A stretch of DNA of 64,000 nt from Narthecium ossifragum. Lineage: Eukaryota > Streptophyta > Magnoliopsida > Dioscoreales > Nartheciaceae. The position numbers and the translations under genes were made by a program. Each line of letters begins with the position of its first letter. Positions within the stretch are counted from its first letter, which is position 1. Shown in pieces: positions 12,183 to 25,900 of this stretch. The notes beneath the pieces were generated by a model. That model made no database searches and was not told the origin of the DNA. It saw only the letters and a list, made by a program, of their open reading frames with translations. The stretch spans positions 26,465,384 to 26,529,383 of the forward strand of contig OY986967.1 of the NCBI GenBank assembly GCA_963920575.1, given 5' to 3'.

Positions 12183-15100
12183 ATGAGTAACCAGCACTAC
12201 AAGCATGAGAAGCCATCCTCAGGTCAGTGGCATTTTTGGTACCAGTTGGATATATTCCACTACAGTTAGAACTATGCTTTTTGAAAATTGCTTTGTAGTA
12301 CTTCTAATACAAGTTAGTCTGCATCCAAGTTTATGCATTTATCCATCTGGATACATACTTTGTTTGGGAGATGTCTGATAAATGCTATGTTGGAGAGATA
12401 TGTCTCCGTGCACATGTTACGAGAAATAAATAGCTTGCATTGGTGTATCTCACAGTTTGCATGTGCTCCTATTTCACTTGACATGTTTATGCCGTGGTGT
12501 ACTACCAAAGGGATGATTTTCAAGGCCCAATTAAGCTAATAAACTTCAAATCTATGACAGTCTGTTCAACATGTTCAGGAGCCCTTAAGCAAAAGGCATG
12601 CTATGAAAATTCCACTATTAACATCTGACATCACTATTGGAAACTATGGAAAAGTTCATCGAATCGTGGAACTTATGATGAACTACTGATGTTCTTACTT
12701 TGCTTGGAATTTACTGCCATTGCAACAGTTGGACACTCCTTGGATATTGCAAACTAGTAGCTTGAATTTATGTGGTGTTGCCTCTTCGTGCTCATCTTTG
12801 TGGGGCTTTTATTGCTTCATTTTCCCTTCTTCTAGCTCATGGAGAGTACTAAGTATTTAGTTTCTTCTGCAACGAAGCAAAAAGACTCTGTTTATGATAT
12901 ACATTTTAGCTCAAGGAAAATACCTTTCAGTGTTTTAACAGTTCGCATGATCACATATGCGTCCACAGCATACAATTTGAGTCAAACGTTAAAATAGTTG
13001 GCCGCATATGCCTTTTTCTGGAATTGAAATTCATCTTATAATGAGTATAGAAGTGTTTCCTTTGTTTTTCTTGCTATCTTCATCCAATATTAGTATTTTT
13101 TTTTTTGTAATTTTTGTGAATTTGTAATATGGACATGATGCTTTCGACAATTGATTGCAATCAACATCTGTGACTATAAATGTAGCTGCATACTGCACAT
13201 GCATCTGCTATACGCAAATATGCATGCTTGCATATGCACACCACGTTTTACTCTACTGGTCTAAGTCTGGTACATAAATACATTCTACTAACCTTCATAT
13301 TTAGTTCAAATTCAAACTCTAATCTCAAACTGTTGAAAACCAAAGTTAGATTTTGGCTTGTATAAGCCCTTGATAAGACTGAAAGCGAGAGCTGGAGTAC
13401 TTTTGGTTTGACATAAGCGATACTTTCAAAGGTCAACACTGAACTTCTCATAGTCATAGTTCGAGCTCTCTTGATAACTTGCAAAGTTCTGGTGAGTCAA
13501 TGTCAGTTGTATATCCGAATGAACCATCCTAATGCTAGCACACTATGAGAGCATTAGAGTTCAAAAGGACAGCTTGCAGTTTTTAAAATCATTATCCCAT
13601 AAAATTATTTGCAGTTAGCAATAGCAGGCAGTCCATCTGTCAATTTGAATGAAAGTTAAGGATAGGTTGACCAGTAATCTGTCCTTTAAATTGCAAAAGA
13701 GGCTTCGGTGGGAGGAGAAGGGGAAGGGAGATAAAACATGTGAAATCTTGTTCTCGATAAAGCACAATTATATATTATTGAGTGAGGTCAAAAACCCTCA
13801 AAAATAAAGTAAAGCTGTAGGTCATTGTCATCTTGCATTTCAGACTAACAGATCAATGATACATCAATGCACTAATTAAGTAATTTTGTGGCATTGAGCA
13901 TCATTTAGCCAAAAATTAGCTATTGTGTTACAGAAATAGTGCATATACTCAATGTTGAACCCATAAAGCTGTTGTAATTTAATTAGAGCTATTCTTTATA
14001 TGTAAGTTTAGGTGTAAATTTTCTGGAAACTTGCGTGTGCTGGAAAATTTTTCTTACTGCAAGATTATACTTAATGTAGTTTGAACTTTGAAGTTTTAGA
14101 AGTATGCTTGACATGTTTGTATGCCTGTGTATGTCTGCATGATTTTGGAATTAAAATGCATGGTATCATTTGCAATGAATTTCGACTACATTACCTTGTT
14201 GTTCCAACAGCCAACGCAAGGAAGTTGAAGCAGCTATTACTTAAGAGTGATAATCGAATTTGTGCAGATTGTGGTGCTCCAGATCCTAAATGGGCGTAAG
14301 TGTTATAAGCATGAAGATTTCTATTACAAAAATTGTATATACAAAACTGTCCCCTATTGTGCTCGTACATGGATGTGATTAATTAAGACATTGAGCTATT
14401 TTATGGACGAACATGGATGTGCTTGATTAAGACAACATTGACTGGATATCTTTTGAGCTATTTATATTGTCTATACCAACTTTATCTAAAGTGTTATTTG
14501 GTCTTCAGATTCATTTTTAATGTATTGGATAGATCTGACACATGAAGGATGCTCTGTATATTAAAATAAAATAAATGCAAAATTTCATCTTTCCATAAAA
14601 CTAGATATTTGAGTAGTGTATATGGTTATTAGTCATAGCCACATGGACAAGAACATAAAGCCACATGCTTCGGGATTTAAAACTTTTCTCTAGATGGTTC
14701 CACGGATATACGAAGTGAAAAGCCTGCTTCCGCTCCTGCTTCATTTAGCTGAATAAATTTATCCCACTATTTGCTCAATTAAAAAGAAGGCATGCTAGTT
14801 TTCACTCCATTTTTACGTATACTGTATCTTGCTGTTATAATATGTATCATGATAGTTAATATTAAGAAGTGGAATATTCCAAGCCTTGAACCATTACAAC
14901 TATCACAATATAATTGATCTTTGTATTCATTTTGACCTGAGAAGAAACTGGGATAGTGACATATTATGAATATCTCATGATATGCATGCCAAGACCAGAT
15001 GATCTAGTTGACGGAAAATGTCTTCAAGCCAGCCTGGATGCAAGATGGATTCAAGACAAAACAATAGAGTAGCCTAGGAGACTTGGTTTTCATGTACAGA

Positions 15101-18100
15101 AGAAATATAGTCATCACATGTGTAAATGAAAAAGGTGTACGTGATTATAGGAGATTTCATCATTAAGATTGGAAATGTTAAATCTTATTGTAACAACTGA
15201 AGCATTGCCTAATCGTTTTTCTCAACAATAATTGGAACCATTCAAAAGCATACATAAACTTCTAATATGAGTAAGTATTAGTGGAATCTTCCCAGGATTA
15301 GCATCAATAGTATTATGGCTCTTTTTACTTGCCTCCTGATATCCCTTTGGTCAACATTGAACTGAGTATTGCTGCAATCCTGTAAGGTGCATACACAAAC
15401 AGTGTTTGGGGACATTATCATCAATGATGTATGGTCTTATGGCTCTTTTTACCTGCCTCCTAATATCTCTGTGGTTAACATTGATCTTAGCATTGTTGCA
15501 ATCCTGTAAGCTGCATAGACAAACAGTGTTTGGAGCGAATAATTTGGCTTGTATGTTTTTGCAGGTCTGCTAATATTGGGGTGTTTATATGCGTAAAATG
15601 TAGCAGCGTTCACAGAGATCTTGGTACCCCTATCTCAAAGGTATCCTTGGTCATCTTGGTGTTTTTACATGTTTGGTTAAGTTTTTAAGCCTTGTACTAG
15701 ATTCTATGATGTTGTTTTCAGTCAATGTCACTATTATTGATTGAACACTATGTTACATCATGGTATTATGAATTTCTTGAAAGCCTAGTGTTTCCTAAAA
15801 AAGAAACAAAAAGGAAAAATAGCACATGGGAGGAGGGGTTTTGGGTTGCAAGGCACGTGAAATGTGTCGACCGACGCGAGAGTCAGAAGGTGAAGGGTTC
15901 TACCATGTCTCAACTCAAGAGGACTTTTGGGTGTTATGCGCATATACCTAAGTCAAGCCTACTGGAAGTCAAGGAAGCAATTATACTACTAGTAATTACC
16001 GGGACGATTAAGCTACTCCGAAGAGTACTGTTAAACTACTCCTAGAGATAAGTGTAATGTCTAATCCTATGCCTATATAGAGTATTGCCAGAGTAATACC
16101 TACTCCTACTCCTATGAAGAGTTCCTAGGTAGAAAGAGTAATGAAAGAGATGAAAGAAATTATTGTTTTCAGTGATGAGTGATGTCTTCCAATTCCCTTC
16201 TTCAACAAGGTATTTATACATGAAAGTGCTCCTATGAAGTGCTCTAACTACTCATCAAAGTACTCTAACTGCTCCCATGATGTCTGATGGTTGCCTCTAT
16301 GATGTCTGACGGCTGCCTCATGATCTACTTTGATCGCTCCTATGATCTGCTAGCTTTTCGTAACGTTCTTTGCTTTTCTAGAAATTTCATCATATTTATG
16401 AAGTTGCCATCAGGTACTTCTACTGCATTTCGGGCCCTTCTACCATCGGAATTTGGTAACTTGAAAAGAATGAAAGTTGTAGATCTTCCAGTCAGCTTTC
16501 CAATGTCCAAGAATCATATCATTTAGATATCATACGAAGAAGCTATGATAAAAATACCCAGCCTGTGTCGGAAGCAGTCAAGTTGCCTCATATTTACCAT
16601 ATTGCCATCACGAATTCGACGGATAGAACGGGCGTCAAGTCGAGCAAGAAGAGCCTCGACCAAATATTACCAAATTACCATTAGGACATCGACAAATAGG
16701 AGATGCGTCGAGTGTCAAGCGTCGAGTGTCGTGTTTTTAAGAGCGTCGGGGTCGAGCGTCAATGGGTAACTCGACTAGGTATTTATGAAATTGCCACTCA
16801 CTTCGATGTCATGTTTGGCACACCAATCATGTTTGGCACACCAAACGTCCAAAATTGGAGATCTCATCAACAACAAAGTTGTAAATATCATCGTTCTTTT
16901 TCCATTAGTCCTTAAAGCACCCTTTTTAGAGATCGAATGTGCAAGTCAGGACCGAAATACTTCAGCTATGTCAAAAGCAACCAAAAGCTGGAATTTTTTG
17001 TGGTAACACCTAGCGTTGCTTTAAACTGGTATACATAAGATTCACATTTTTGCTTTCACTACCAATCATGCAAGTTATCTACTCTGCATAAGAAAATTTA
17101 ATGCGTGGAATTATATGCAACCTGCTTATAATCAATATTGATGTCCTTTATTCCCTGGCATTTCTCCTATATGTAAGTGATAGGATGCTAGTGGGGGGGC
17201 ATTTGCCTCGTGTAATAACTTTTCATAAACATGTATTTGGACTCAAAATTATGGAGTATTGTTTATTGGAAAAAGAATGTTTCTGGCGTTGCTGTTGCTA
17301 TTGGCTATTAATATGCCTTACTTCTACGTGCCTGTTGCTTTCCAGAGCACCTCTCATAATGCTGGTAGGATAAGTGGCATTTGTGGAGGGGGGGGGTTGT
17401 GGTTTAACATGATGGTCATCATGCATCGCTACAAGATTTCAATGCGGCTTTGAAAGCAATAGCCTATATCTAGCCATTCACATTTGCATAAATAGTTCTA
17501 TACTCTGTAAGGTGATTTAGTGGTATCTTGGTTTATATATCTTGGAATTTCCCCCAATATTTTTATGTATTTTGGTCCTGTGCATTCAGGTATTGTCAGT
17601 GTTAATAGATGAATGGTCCGACGAGGACCTTGATTCCGTGACGGAGGTTGGTGGAAATTCTTATGCCAATGCTATTTATGAGGCTTTTCTTCCCAAAGAA
17701 TATGCAAAGCCAAAACCAAACTCAAGTATAGAGGAACGAACCAAGTTCATCAGGTGATTATTAGATGTTTTAGATGTCATATATAAGAGAATACCTTCTT
17801 CTAAAAAGGCATTTTCTTTTACTTGCAGATCCAAGTACGAGCTTCAGGAATTCTTGAAACCTAGTTTGCGCATTGTCTCTTCGAAGAGCTCCTTTCGCTC
17901 CTGTGATTCCCTAAAGGATGCTGATAATAGTTTGGATTGCAACAGTTCAAAGAAGGAAGTAAGCCTTCATATTTTCTCTAAGTTTGAGGGGTTAGATTGC
18001 ACTTTGTCATCCTCCATTTTCTTAATTGAGTCTTGTAGTCTTGTGTGCTTCTCTAAGTTCTCTTGTCCCCCCTTGTTTTCTTGGATTGTTGTTACAGGTA

Positions 18101-19128
18101 GGCACGTCAGAGTACATTGCAAGATTGAAGGTCAAAGTGATAAAAGGCACAAAGTTAGCTGTGAGAGACATGCTAACTAGTGATCCTTATGTAATATTGA
18201 ATCTTGGGCAGCAGGTCTGTTCCTTCTCTGACTCTTAACTACGAATAAGTTGAGAATGAATTCCTTTTGAAGGTAACATTTTGGTCTTTTGAAAAATTGC
18301 AGACTAAACTGACAGTTGATTAGATGATTGTTTTCTGCAGAGGGCCCAGACAGGTGTTATAAAAAGCAACTTGAATCCAGTTTGGAATGAGGAGCTTAGC
18401 CTGTTAGTTCCTCGACGTTATAAGCCATTAAAACTGGTGAGTTTGATGGAGTTATTGTTGATCCATCCCATCTTAAGAACAAAAGCTGGTGCCTCATGAT
18501 GAGCTGTGCTGTTTTGTTTGTTAGATCTTGGTGTGTCAATCTCATCATATTTTTCGATAGGATTTTCATTTCCATAGATATAGTTTCTTCATTTTACTTG
18601 GATATTAATGATGTTCCCTGGCTAGAGAAATTGAGTGAAACAAACTTCTTTTCCAACTCACCTCAGAACTGAAACATCTTTACTTATCTCACACAATCTA
18701 GCAACCATTAGCCTAGCTTATCAATTTTCCTCCTTCACGAGAAGTTTAGGGCACCATTATATGCTGAGAGGTTAGGTCAGTTAGAGAACATCTTAATTGT
18801 CAAACTTTGAACGGTAATCTAATATCTCGTCTCTCCTTGTAAACAGCAAGTTTATGACCACGACTACTTCACGGCGGATGATATAATGGGTGAAGCCGAA
18901 GTTGACCTCCAACCACTGATCACCTCTGCCATGGCTTTTGGTGATCCTGAGCTGCTCGGAGACATGCAGATAGGAAGATGGTTCAAATCAAGTGATAATG
19001 CCCTCGTAAAAGACAGCACCGTGAACATTGTCAATGGAAAGATCAAGCAAGAGGTTCTTCTAAAGCTGCAAAATGTGGAGTCTGGAGAGTTAGAACTAGA
19101 ACTAGAATGGCTGCCTCTGGATCAATAG
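12183..19128 (+). CDS. AGD12: ArfGAP with C2 domain (AGD12/ZAC-like)
   Basis: Eight coding exons: 12183-12222, 14211-14295, 15565-15640, 17590-17753, 17829-17958, 18098-18214, 18341-18436, 18847-19128; 990 nt, 329 aa. It should stimulate GTP hydrolysis by Arf GTPases and bind phospholipid membranes. The zinc finger is C31-x2-C34-x16-C51-x2-C54, followed by the arginine finger in SSVHRDLG (R59). The C2 domain begins at about residue 170. Acidic loop residues are visible at D189 and D194 (VRDMLTSDPY) and at D240, D242 and D248 (YDHDYFTADD), so calcium binding is likely. Length is near the usual ~335 aa. Intron 3 is enlarged by a solo LTR, and intron 2 carries a 124-bp tandem duplication. Confidence 0.92.
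15313..15536. repeat. Diverged tandem duplication, period 124 bp
   Basis: Copies start at 15313 and 15437 (TTATGGCTCTTTTTAC, then GCAATCCTGTAAG, then ACAAACAGTGTTTGG) in intron 2 of the ArfGAP gene, ending about 30 bp before exon 3. The copies differ at about one base in ten, so the event is older than the 87-bp duplication. Confidence 0.75.
15784..17013. mobile_element. Solo LTR of an LTR retrotransposon, with target duplication
   Basis: A 1220-bp sequence (15789-17008) begins TGTTTCC and ends GGTAACA, with TGTT...AACA ends. It is flanked by a perfect 5-bp duplication CCTAG (15784-15788 and 17009-17013). No internal coding region is present, so this is a solo LTR left by recombination. A TATA-like GTATAAATAC lies on the minus strand near 16210, which would put the element antisense to the host gene, but orientation is not proven. 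Confidence 0.72.
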
Positions 19129-19819
19129 GCTTCCTCTAGTTCTTCAGCAAACAGAACATGAAGTTGTATTCAATAGCTTGTAGTGAGTTGATTTTTCCTC
19201 GCAATCTTTTGTAAGTAGCCCTGTAAATTTTTTTGTACTAGTTGTGATCAATCTCAAAACATGTGACCATTGAACTGAATTCCTTCCCATTGTATGAATT
19301 TCTCACTGGTGGTTCTACTCTTCAATTTAATAATTCCTGTAATTTTCGCCTAGCATTATTTTCAAACTTGAGCAGCTGCTGTGTAAAAATTTAATGGAGT
19401 AGCTCTGATCGATATAAAATCCAGTGACCATTGATCCAAAATGTTTTCCATTTAATGAATCTCATTTTATACCTGGATGCAAGGCAATCAAACTTTAACT
19501 AAGAAAATGAATCTCATTTTATACCTGGATCCGTTATAAGCAACCAAAACTAGTATTATATATGAACTCCAGATTGGTTTCTCATATATTTCCATATTGG
19601 ATCTGCTTGGTCATTGGAATCGGATGCAGGGTGCATTAACGGATCAATAATACATCACATTGGTTTGGACTGCAACAAGAGCAGCCGACGTGGCCCAATC
19701 GAAAGGTATACTCATTTGACTTTTCCACATCATCCGAAAAAAACGGCCTTTTAGTGTTTTGTCTTGTATAAAGTCTTCCAAGTCTTGGAGCTAAAGAAAA
19801 TAAATGAGCCAGAGATACC

Positions 19820-19826
19820 TATAAAT
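19820..19826 (+). promoter_or_regulatory. TATA box of PA200
   Basis: TATAAAT, 88 bp before the ATG at 19908. Between them lies a (GA)n run at about 19868-19886, typical of plant 5' UTRs. Confidence 0.55.
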
Positions 19827-19907
19827 GCGACTCCGTCCCAACCTTCAAGAAAGGAAAAGTAGACCGTTGAGAGAGAGAGAGAGAGGGGTTTAGAGAGAGT
19901 GAAAGGG

Positions 19908-22900
19908 ATGCATCTGTACAACGCGTGGCTGCCGCCGCCGGTGGCGGAGGAGACGAGGAGGGAGGCGGAGGCCTTCACGGGCGTGGTGGCGTCGGTGAGG
20001 GAGACGTGGCGGCGCGACGACCCCGACTCGGTCTACGGCTCCCTCAAATGGATCTCTGTAATTGACCTGTATGAGGCTCATCTCTCTGTCCTGTTGGCTT
20101 CTTAGCAATGAAATGGCGGAATTATTGGCAATTTAGTGGCGGATTTTGGTTTCTTGGGTTTTTTTTTGCTTGGGAGTGGAGGATTGTGTTCGGTCTTGAA
20201 TTGATTCTGGGTGTTTCGTTTGGTTTGGGATGAGTTTAATATGGTGTTTTCGGTTGTAGTATTCAGTTGGTACATTGATTTGTTTTCAATCGGGATGTTT
20301 CAGTGGGACAGAATGGGACCTTTTCTTGGGATTTGTTTGAATTGGTTGTTCTGGATTCGAAGCCTTTGTTTGGTTCTTTTTTCTTGTTTTTTTTTTTGAT
20401 TGGCTATTTGGTCTTGGAGCTTTTGGGTTGGTGTCTGGATTTGCAATGCTGTTGGTTTTTAGCTGATACTGGTGATTGAGATGTATTTAGAACTCATCAG
20501 ATCTTAGTGCTTGGTTGAAGCATTAAACCTGGTTTAAATTATTGGTACCTTAAGTTTGTAAATTAAGCATTTCTTTAATTTATTCATTTGTTTTATACTC
20601 CTTAAAGAAAGAGTGCCAGGACAGCTTCAAAAAAATAAAGATCCCAGATATTTAAACCAAATTCGAACCAATTTCACTTTCATATTTTCCTTTTGATTTT
20701 GATGAATATGCTCAAAAAGAAAACATTGGCCTTTATCATAAATCTACATTATGCCTATAGTTTTGCAATATAAGCTGTTTATGCTTTTGTTTTGATAACA
20801 TTGTTTATCTTATGTTTTTTAGAGGGCTACTAGTGTCCTTGAATCTTAGCTTTTGAAACATTTCTTTGTGGAGAGTGGGATACATGCTTGGTCATTTATT
20901 TTGTGGATTTTTTGTTTGTTAAAAAGCACTGTACTATGTGGATTGTGTGAGGCTAACAGTTGTTGTATTTGTTCTCATATTAGTCTTCTGATGTTTGGCC
21001 GTGGTTCGAATGTATCAAAAGTTTGGTCTGGGCTAAAGCATTGACTGAATACAACTTTGTGCACCTTGTGATTCTAGGAGTTTTTTCAAATAGCTTATAA
21101 GTGACTTTGATGGTCTTCTTTTCTTGAAATCTTTTGCATGATATAGTTTCATTAGAGCAAAAAGTGACGTTTCTCCAACGGATGTAAAAGAGCTTGTGGA
21201 ATTTGGTTTGGAGCTGTTTCAGGCATCACGGAACAAGCTTTATGTCCAGGTATGTCTGAATATATTGCTCTAGATACTTATGCTAAATGCATGATGCAGT
21301 AGGCTTTGCAGAATTGTACCAATCTTTCCATCTTTATGATTGTTCTGAGTGTTATCTATGATTGATTAGGTTAGATGGGGACATATCTTAGTCAAACTCT
21401 TGAAGAAGCATGGTAAAAGATTCTCCCTCAAGGTTCAATGGAGACCATTTTATGACACTTTGATGAGTACACATTTTACAAGGTACTTGCTTTGGTATTG
21501 TAGGATATAGATTTAATTCTTCCGGAAGAAACTTCTGAAAGTTGCATTTGGATAGATGTATTTTCTTTCAATATAGCACCTTCATGGTAGTAAAGTTGTT
21601 AGACTTATCTATTTCAGGTTGCTAGAAATTCGAAGCATACCAAATTCTTAATTACGGTTGTTGTCAAAAATCACATGGTTCATCACTGCGAGAAGTTTAT
21701 TTTGTTGCTATTCCAGTGTAACTTGTGCATTTCTAGTATCATATGCCTTTTGTGAGTTGTTTGACTTGTCATGGAGCTGATAAGCATGGCTATCTGTTTT
21801 CAACACATGCAATGAATACGAAGGTATTGTTGCTTGTAATCACTTTTAAAGGCTAGGAGATCTGACAAGTGATACACACACTTTGTCTATTCACACACAA
21901 AAGTAAGGTTTCTTGACTTTTCAAGGCTAGGGGATCTGATAAGAGATGCACACTCTTTCTATACGCAAACAAATTATGACTCATCATAGAGTATATAATC
22001 ATAGGTGGGGAGTTATGGGAAAGGGTATGCTCATGGTTCAATTAGCTACTCAGAGTATTTAGGATATTGGAAAAGTGAACTTGTATCTCCAGCATACGGA
22101 TTCAGCTTCAAATGGATACTATATAATATACCATCATTTGCAGATATGATCCTTTTTCTGAAGTATAGGTGAGTTTTTGGTCAATGGCAGCTATTTTTAC
22201 TGGATGTTAAGAAATACTGTGTTGATAGTGATTGCAAATTAAGACTCATCATAGAGTATATAATCATAGGTGGGGAGTTATGGGAAAGGGTATGCTCATG
22301 GTTCAATTAGCTACTCAGAGTATTTAGGAGTTTGGAAAAGTGAAGTTGTATCTCCAGCATACGGATTCAGCTTCAAATGGATACTATATAGTATACCATC
22401 ATTTGCAGATATGATCCTTTTCTGAAGTATAGCTGAGTTTTTGGTCAATGACAGCTTTTTTTACTGGATGTTAAGAAATACTGTGCTGATAGTGATTGCA
22501 ATTTCTCCAGTGTGATTTATGTAGCAAGGGACCAATCTAGTTCCATGGTTGGGGAAATGAAAAGGAGATGTCTCTATGAGAGGCCTCCTTGTTCATTGCA
22601 TTTAGTCATCATTATCATTGAATTATAAGTCCATTTTTAATCTAGTTTATAAAGCCCTTAACATACCTTTGACCTAGTTTCTGCTTGGTTCTGGCTTTGA
22701 GTGATCCTTGAATTTTGATCATGTTAATGATCATAGACATTGTTTTGTTTTCGCAATCATACTGCAACTGTGTTGGTGAACTCAGTAGAAAATTGGGACC
22801 CATCAAGAACAGGTTCACAAGGAGGCTTTCTGTCGTGCATAAATTTATGCTGTAGGTAGTTAATTACCGATCAGTTTTGAATTGTTGAAATGTGATGTGC

Positions 22901-25900
22901 CTTTTTCTCCTGCTTTCCCTCTTTTCAAATTTAAATTTGCTTATTATCCCTTTTTTTTCCTACTTTTTCTCTTAACGTGTGATTGGACTTATCATGCTTT
23001 AGGTTTTAATTTATGACCAATGCGCATTTTTCAAACAGAAATACAGGTCCTGAAGGATGGAGGTTGAGACAGCGTCATTTTGAAACTGTAACATCTCTTG
23101 TTGGTGCATGCCGGAAGTTCTTTCCTGAAGGATCTGCTTCTGAAATATGGTCTGAATTCAGGTACATGTTATTCTTTCAACTTCATTGTTTTTAGGATTG
23201 CTTAGTTGCTGTGTTTGTTTTGCTATGACTTTTATTGAGTTAATTTATGACCAATTGCTTAATTATTATGTTGTGTTGGTTGTTCTTTGAACCTTTTTGT
23301 TTTGCTATTGTTATGACTTTTATTGAATACCTATTACCTAGTAAATGCCACACCCTTTTTATTATTGGTTGTACAACACCAATGACTACTGTTTCAATTT
23401 GTCTATTCATTGCCAATATTAGAGCATAGGGTGAAATGTGAGAAGTTCATTTCGTAGGAGTGTTGGCAGCAAGCCTGACAGATGAATGTTCTATTAATTG
23501 CTGAATGATGCCACTATAATCAAGGCATATATAACTATCTTTATTTTGTTTTATCTAACTTTTGGGGAATATATATCACCTATTGCAAGCTTGGCCCCAC
23601 CGGATCTTAATCAGTGAACAAACACCAACTAGTCTGAAAAGGCATATAGAAGGGTCTCGCCTTGAAACTTGCAGAAGGAAACCCCATCTTTAACATGACA
23701 ATTTGTGACAATAGCACAAAAATTCACTTCCTATCCCACCCCGACCTATGTGGATCCTTCTGCATCTTTAAAAAGGAGATAGTATCATCTCGGGAACGCT
23801 GTGTCCGATATGACATCAGTCACTTGTAGAAGTTGATAATCTAAGGATTGTTAACATACAACTTACTCCACAATTTGATAATCAATTAGACTTGTCATAC
23901 ATTACCAAGCATACTCAAGTAAAGCTGGTAACTGCAAGCTGAACTGTAACATGCATAACACTTGCATGTATAGCAACTTAATTCAGGCTTAACTTGGAAT
24001 CAACTTATTTTATCTCAGTTACTTAAGTGCTTATGCTGCAGTAATGCAGGAGCATGTGCACTTTTGGCTTCTTTCGTCAAATACCAGTGGTCTCTAACTC
24101 TCTATGCTAGTGACCCTCATGCACAATGAGGTGTGATTTGATTTTTTTTTTTTCTTTTTTTTTAGCTCTTTCTGAAAAAACCTGCTAGCGGAGGAAGGCC
24201 TCCTAGGGATACTTGTCCATCTGTCTTAACTAAAAATATTCTAAGCTCTTTTGGACTCGGGCACTTAGAAACGCATTTTGGTCTCGACGAACAGTAGGTC
24301 TTTTGGTGTTGTTCATCTGCCATAGCCCCATCTACAGCCCTTGAAGATTTTCATATGAACTCTCACCATCTTGGTTCACTAGAGTAGTGAAAACTCGATA
24401 AGTAACAAGCAAATATTCAAGCATGAAGAATGAATGCTTCCTACATGTAGGTATGCTTCTATTCATATACGATGCCAAGAATGATTGTGTCAGACAGCTT
24501 GAATTTTTATGCTTTTATTTTAAATTTACTAGGATAAAGCAACTTAATAGACAATTACACCATCCTAGTAAGTCACGAAGAAGAGATAACATGAATCTCA
24601 AACGCTAAAGCACTACAAGTAAAAGCACATGACTAACATAAGGCCCTGTGCATTGATCTCAACTAGTCAACTGACTATTTTTTAGGAAAAGTCTGAGGTT
24701 AGCTCTTAAGAGGAGAACAAATCGGTTCTGGGTTTGGCATATATAGAGGATTAGGTGGACTCAACTGTGCCACATCAGTCGATATCTTTAGTCCACATTG
24801 GCTCCTGATCAGGTAGGATTCAAATCAGCCATCATTAGACTTGTGGGATATGAAAACATTTGGAGGTTTATTTCGAACAATAAGTTGATTGGATCCAATG
24901 AAGTTGGCAATTGAATTGCATCTCAAGCGCTCCAAACTTGACCATCTAAACTACAGGAAACCTTGGCTCTATTCTGCTCTTCTCTAATTTTGAACCAAAT
25001 CTATATAACCATGCACCCCTAGGGTTTGGTCGTGACAGGGGGCGTTTATCTTACTGAGTCTTACTTTTAACCCTATATATGACATGATTCTGCACTCTTC
25101 TATGTAAACTTCCAGGGCTTTAATGGACAATCCATGGCATAACTCATCTTTTGAAGGTTCTGGATTTGTGAGACTATTTCTTCCAGCAAACTTGGATAAC
25201 CACATTTTCTTTACAAGGTATAAGTAGCAATCATTTCATTAAGGCTACATTTTCCTCTTTGAACTACTTTCTTTATTTATTCTTCTATCTGTTTGTTTGA
25301 CAGTGAATGGGTCAAAGAATGCCTTGCTCTGTGGGAATCTGTTCCAAATTGTAAATTTTGGGACATTCAATGGGCTTCTGTCATTGCACGTTGTATAAAG
25401 AAGTGCAAGACCATTGATTGGGAGTGCTTCTTGCCTGTGCTTTTTACCCGATATCTTAACATGTTTGAGGTGAGGATAGAATGTGTCCTAGTGATTTTTG
25501 AGCTTTATCCCTGTCATCCTTGTAAAAGCAATTAATTAAGTCTCAACATGATTGTTGATCGTGAATGTTGATCTGACTTTCATACGAAGTTTCCATGGCA
25601 TTAGGTGAATAAAAGGATGCAACAGGTAGCACTATTTAGTTATGTTGGAATCTGCTGATTGCTGCTTTATAGAAGTGCTGAATATATAGTTAATGACTGA
25701 GAATTTGAGGAACCTTTTTGTCAAAATTGTTATAATCAGGTGCTTGGAAGCCAATTCATTTTCCCTTATTTTTTTTTTTTTTTTTGTCCATGCAAGCTAT
25801 GTCCTTTGTAGAGAAATTGCTTGTATATTATGAATCTTAGCACATCTATGTTCACTTTTTTGTACAATAGGCTTGGGATCTTTCAAAATCTCCCTTTTGG

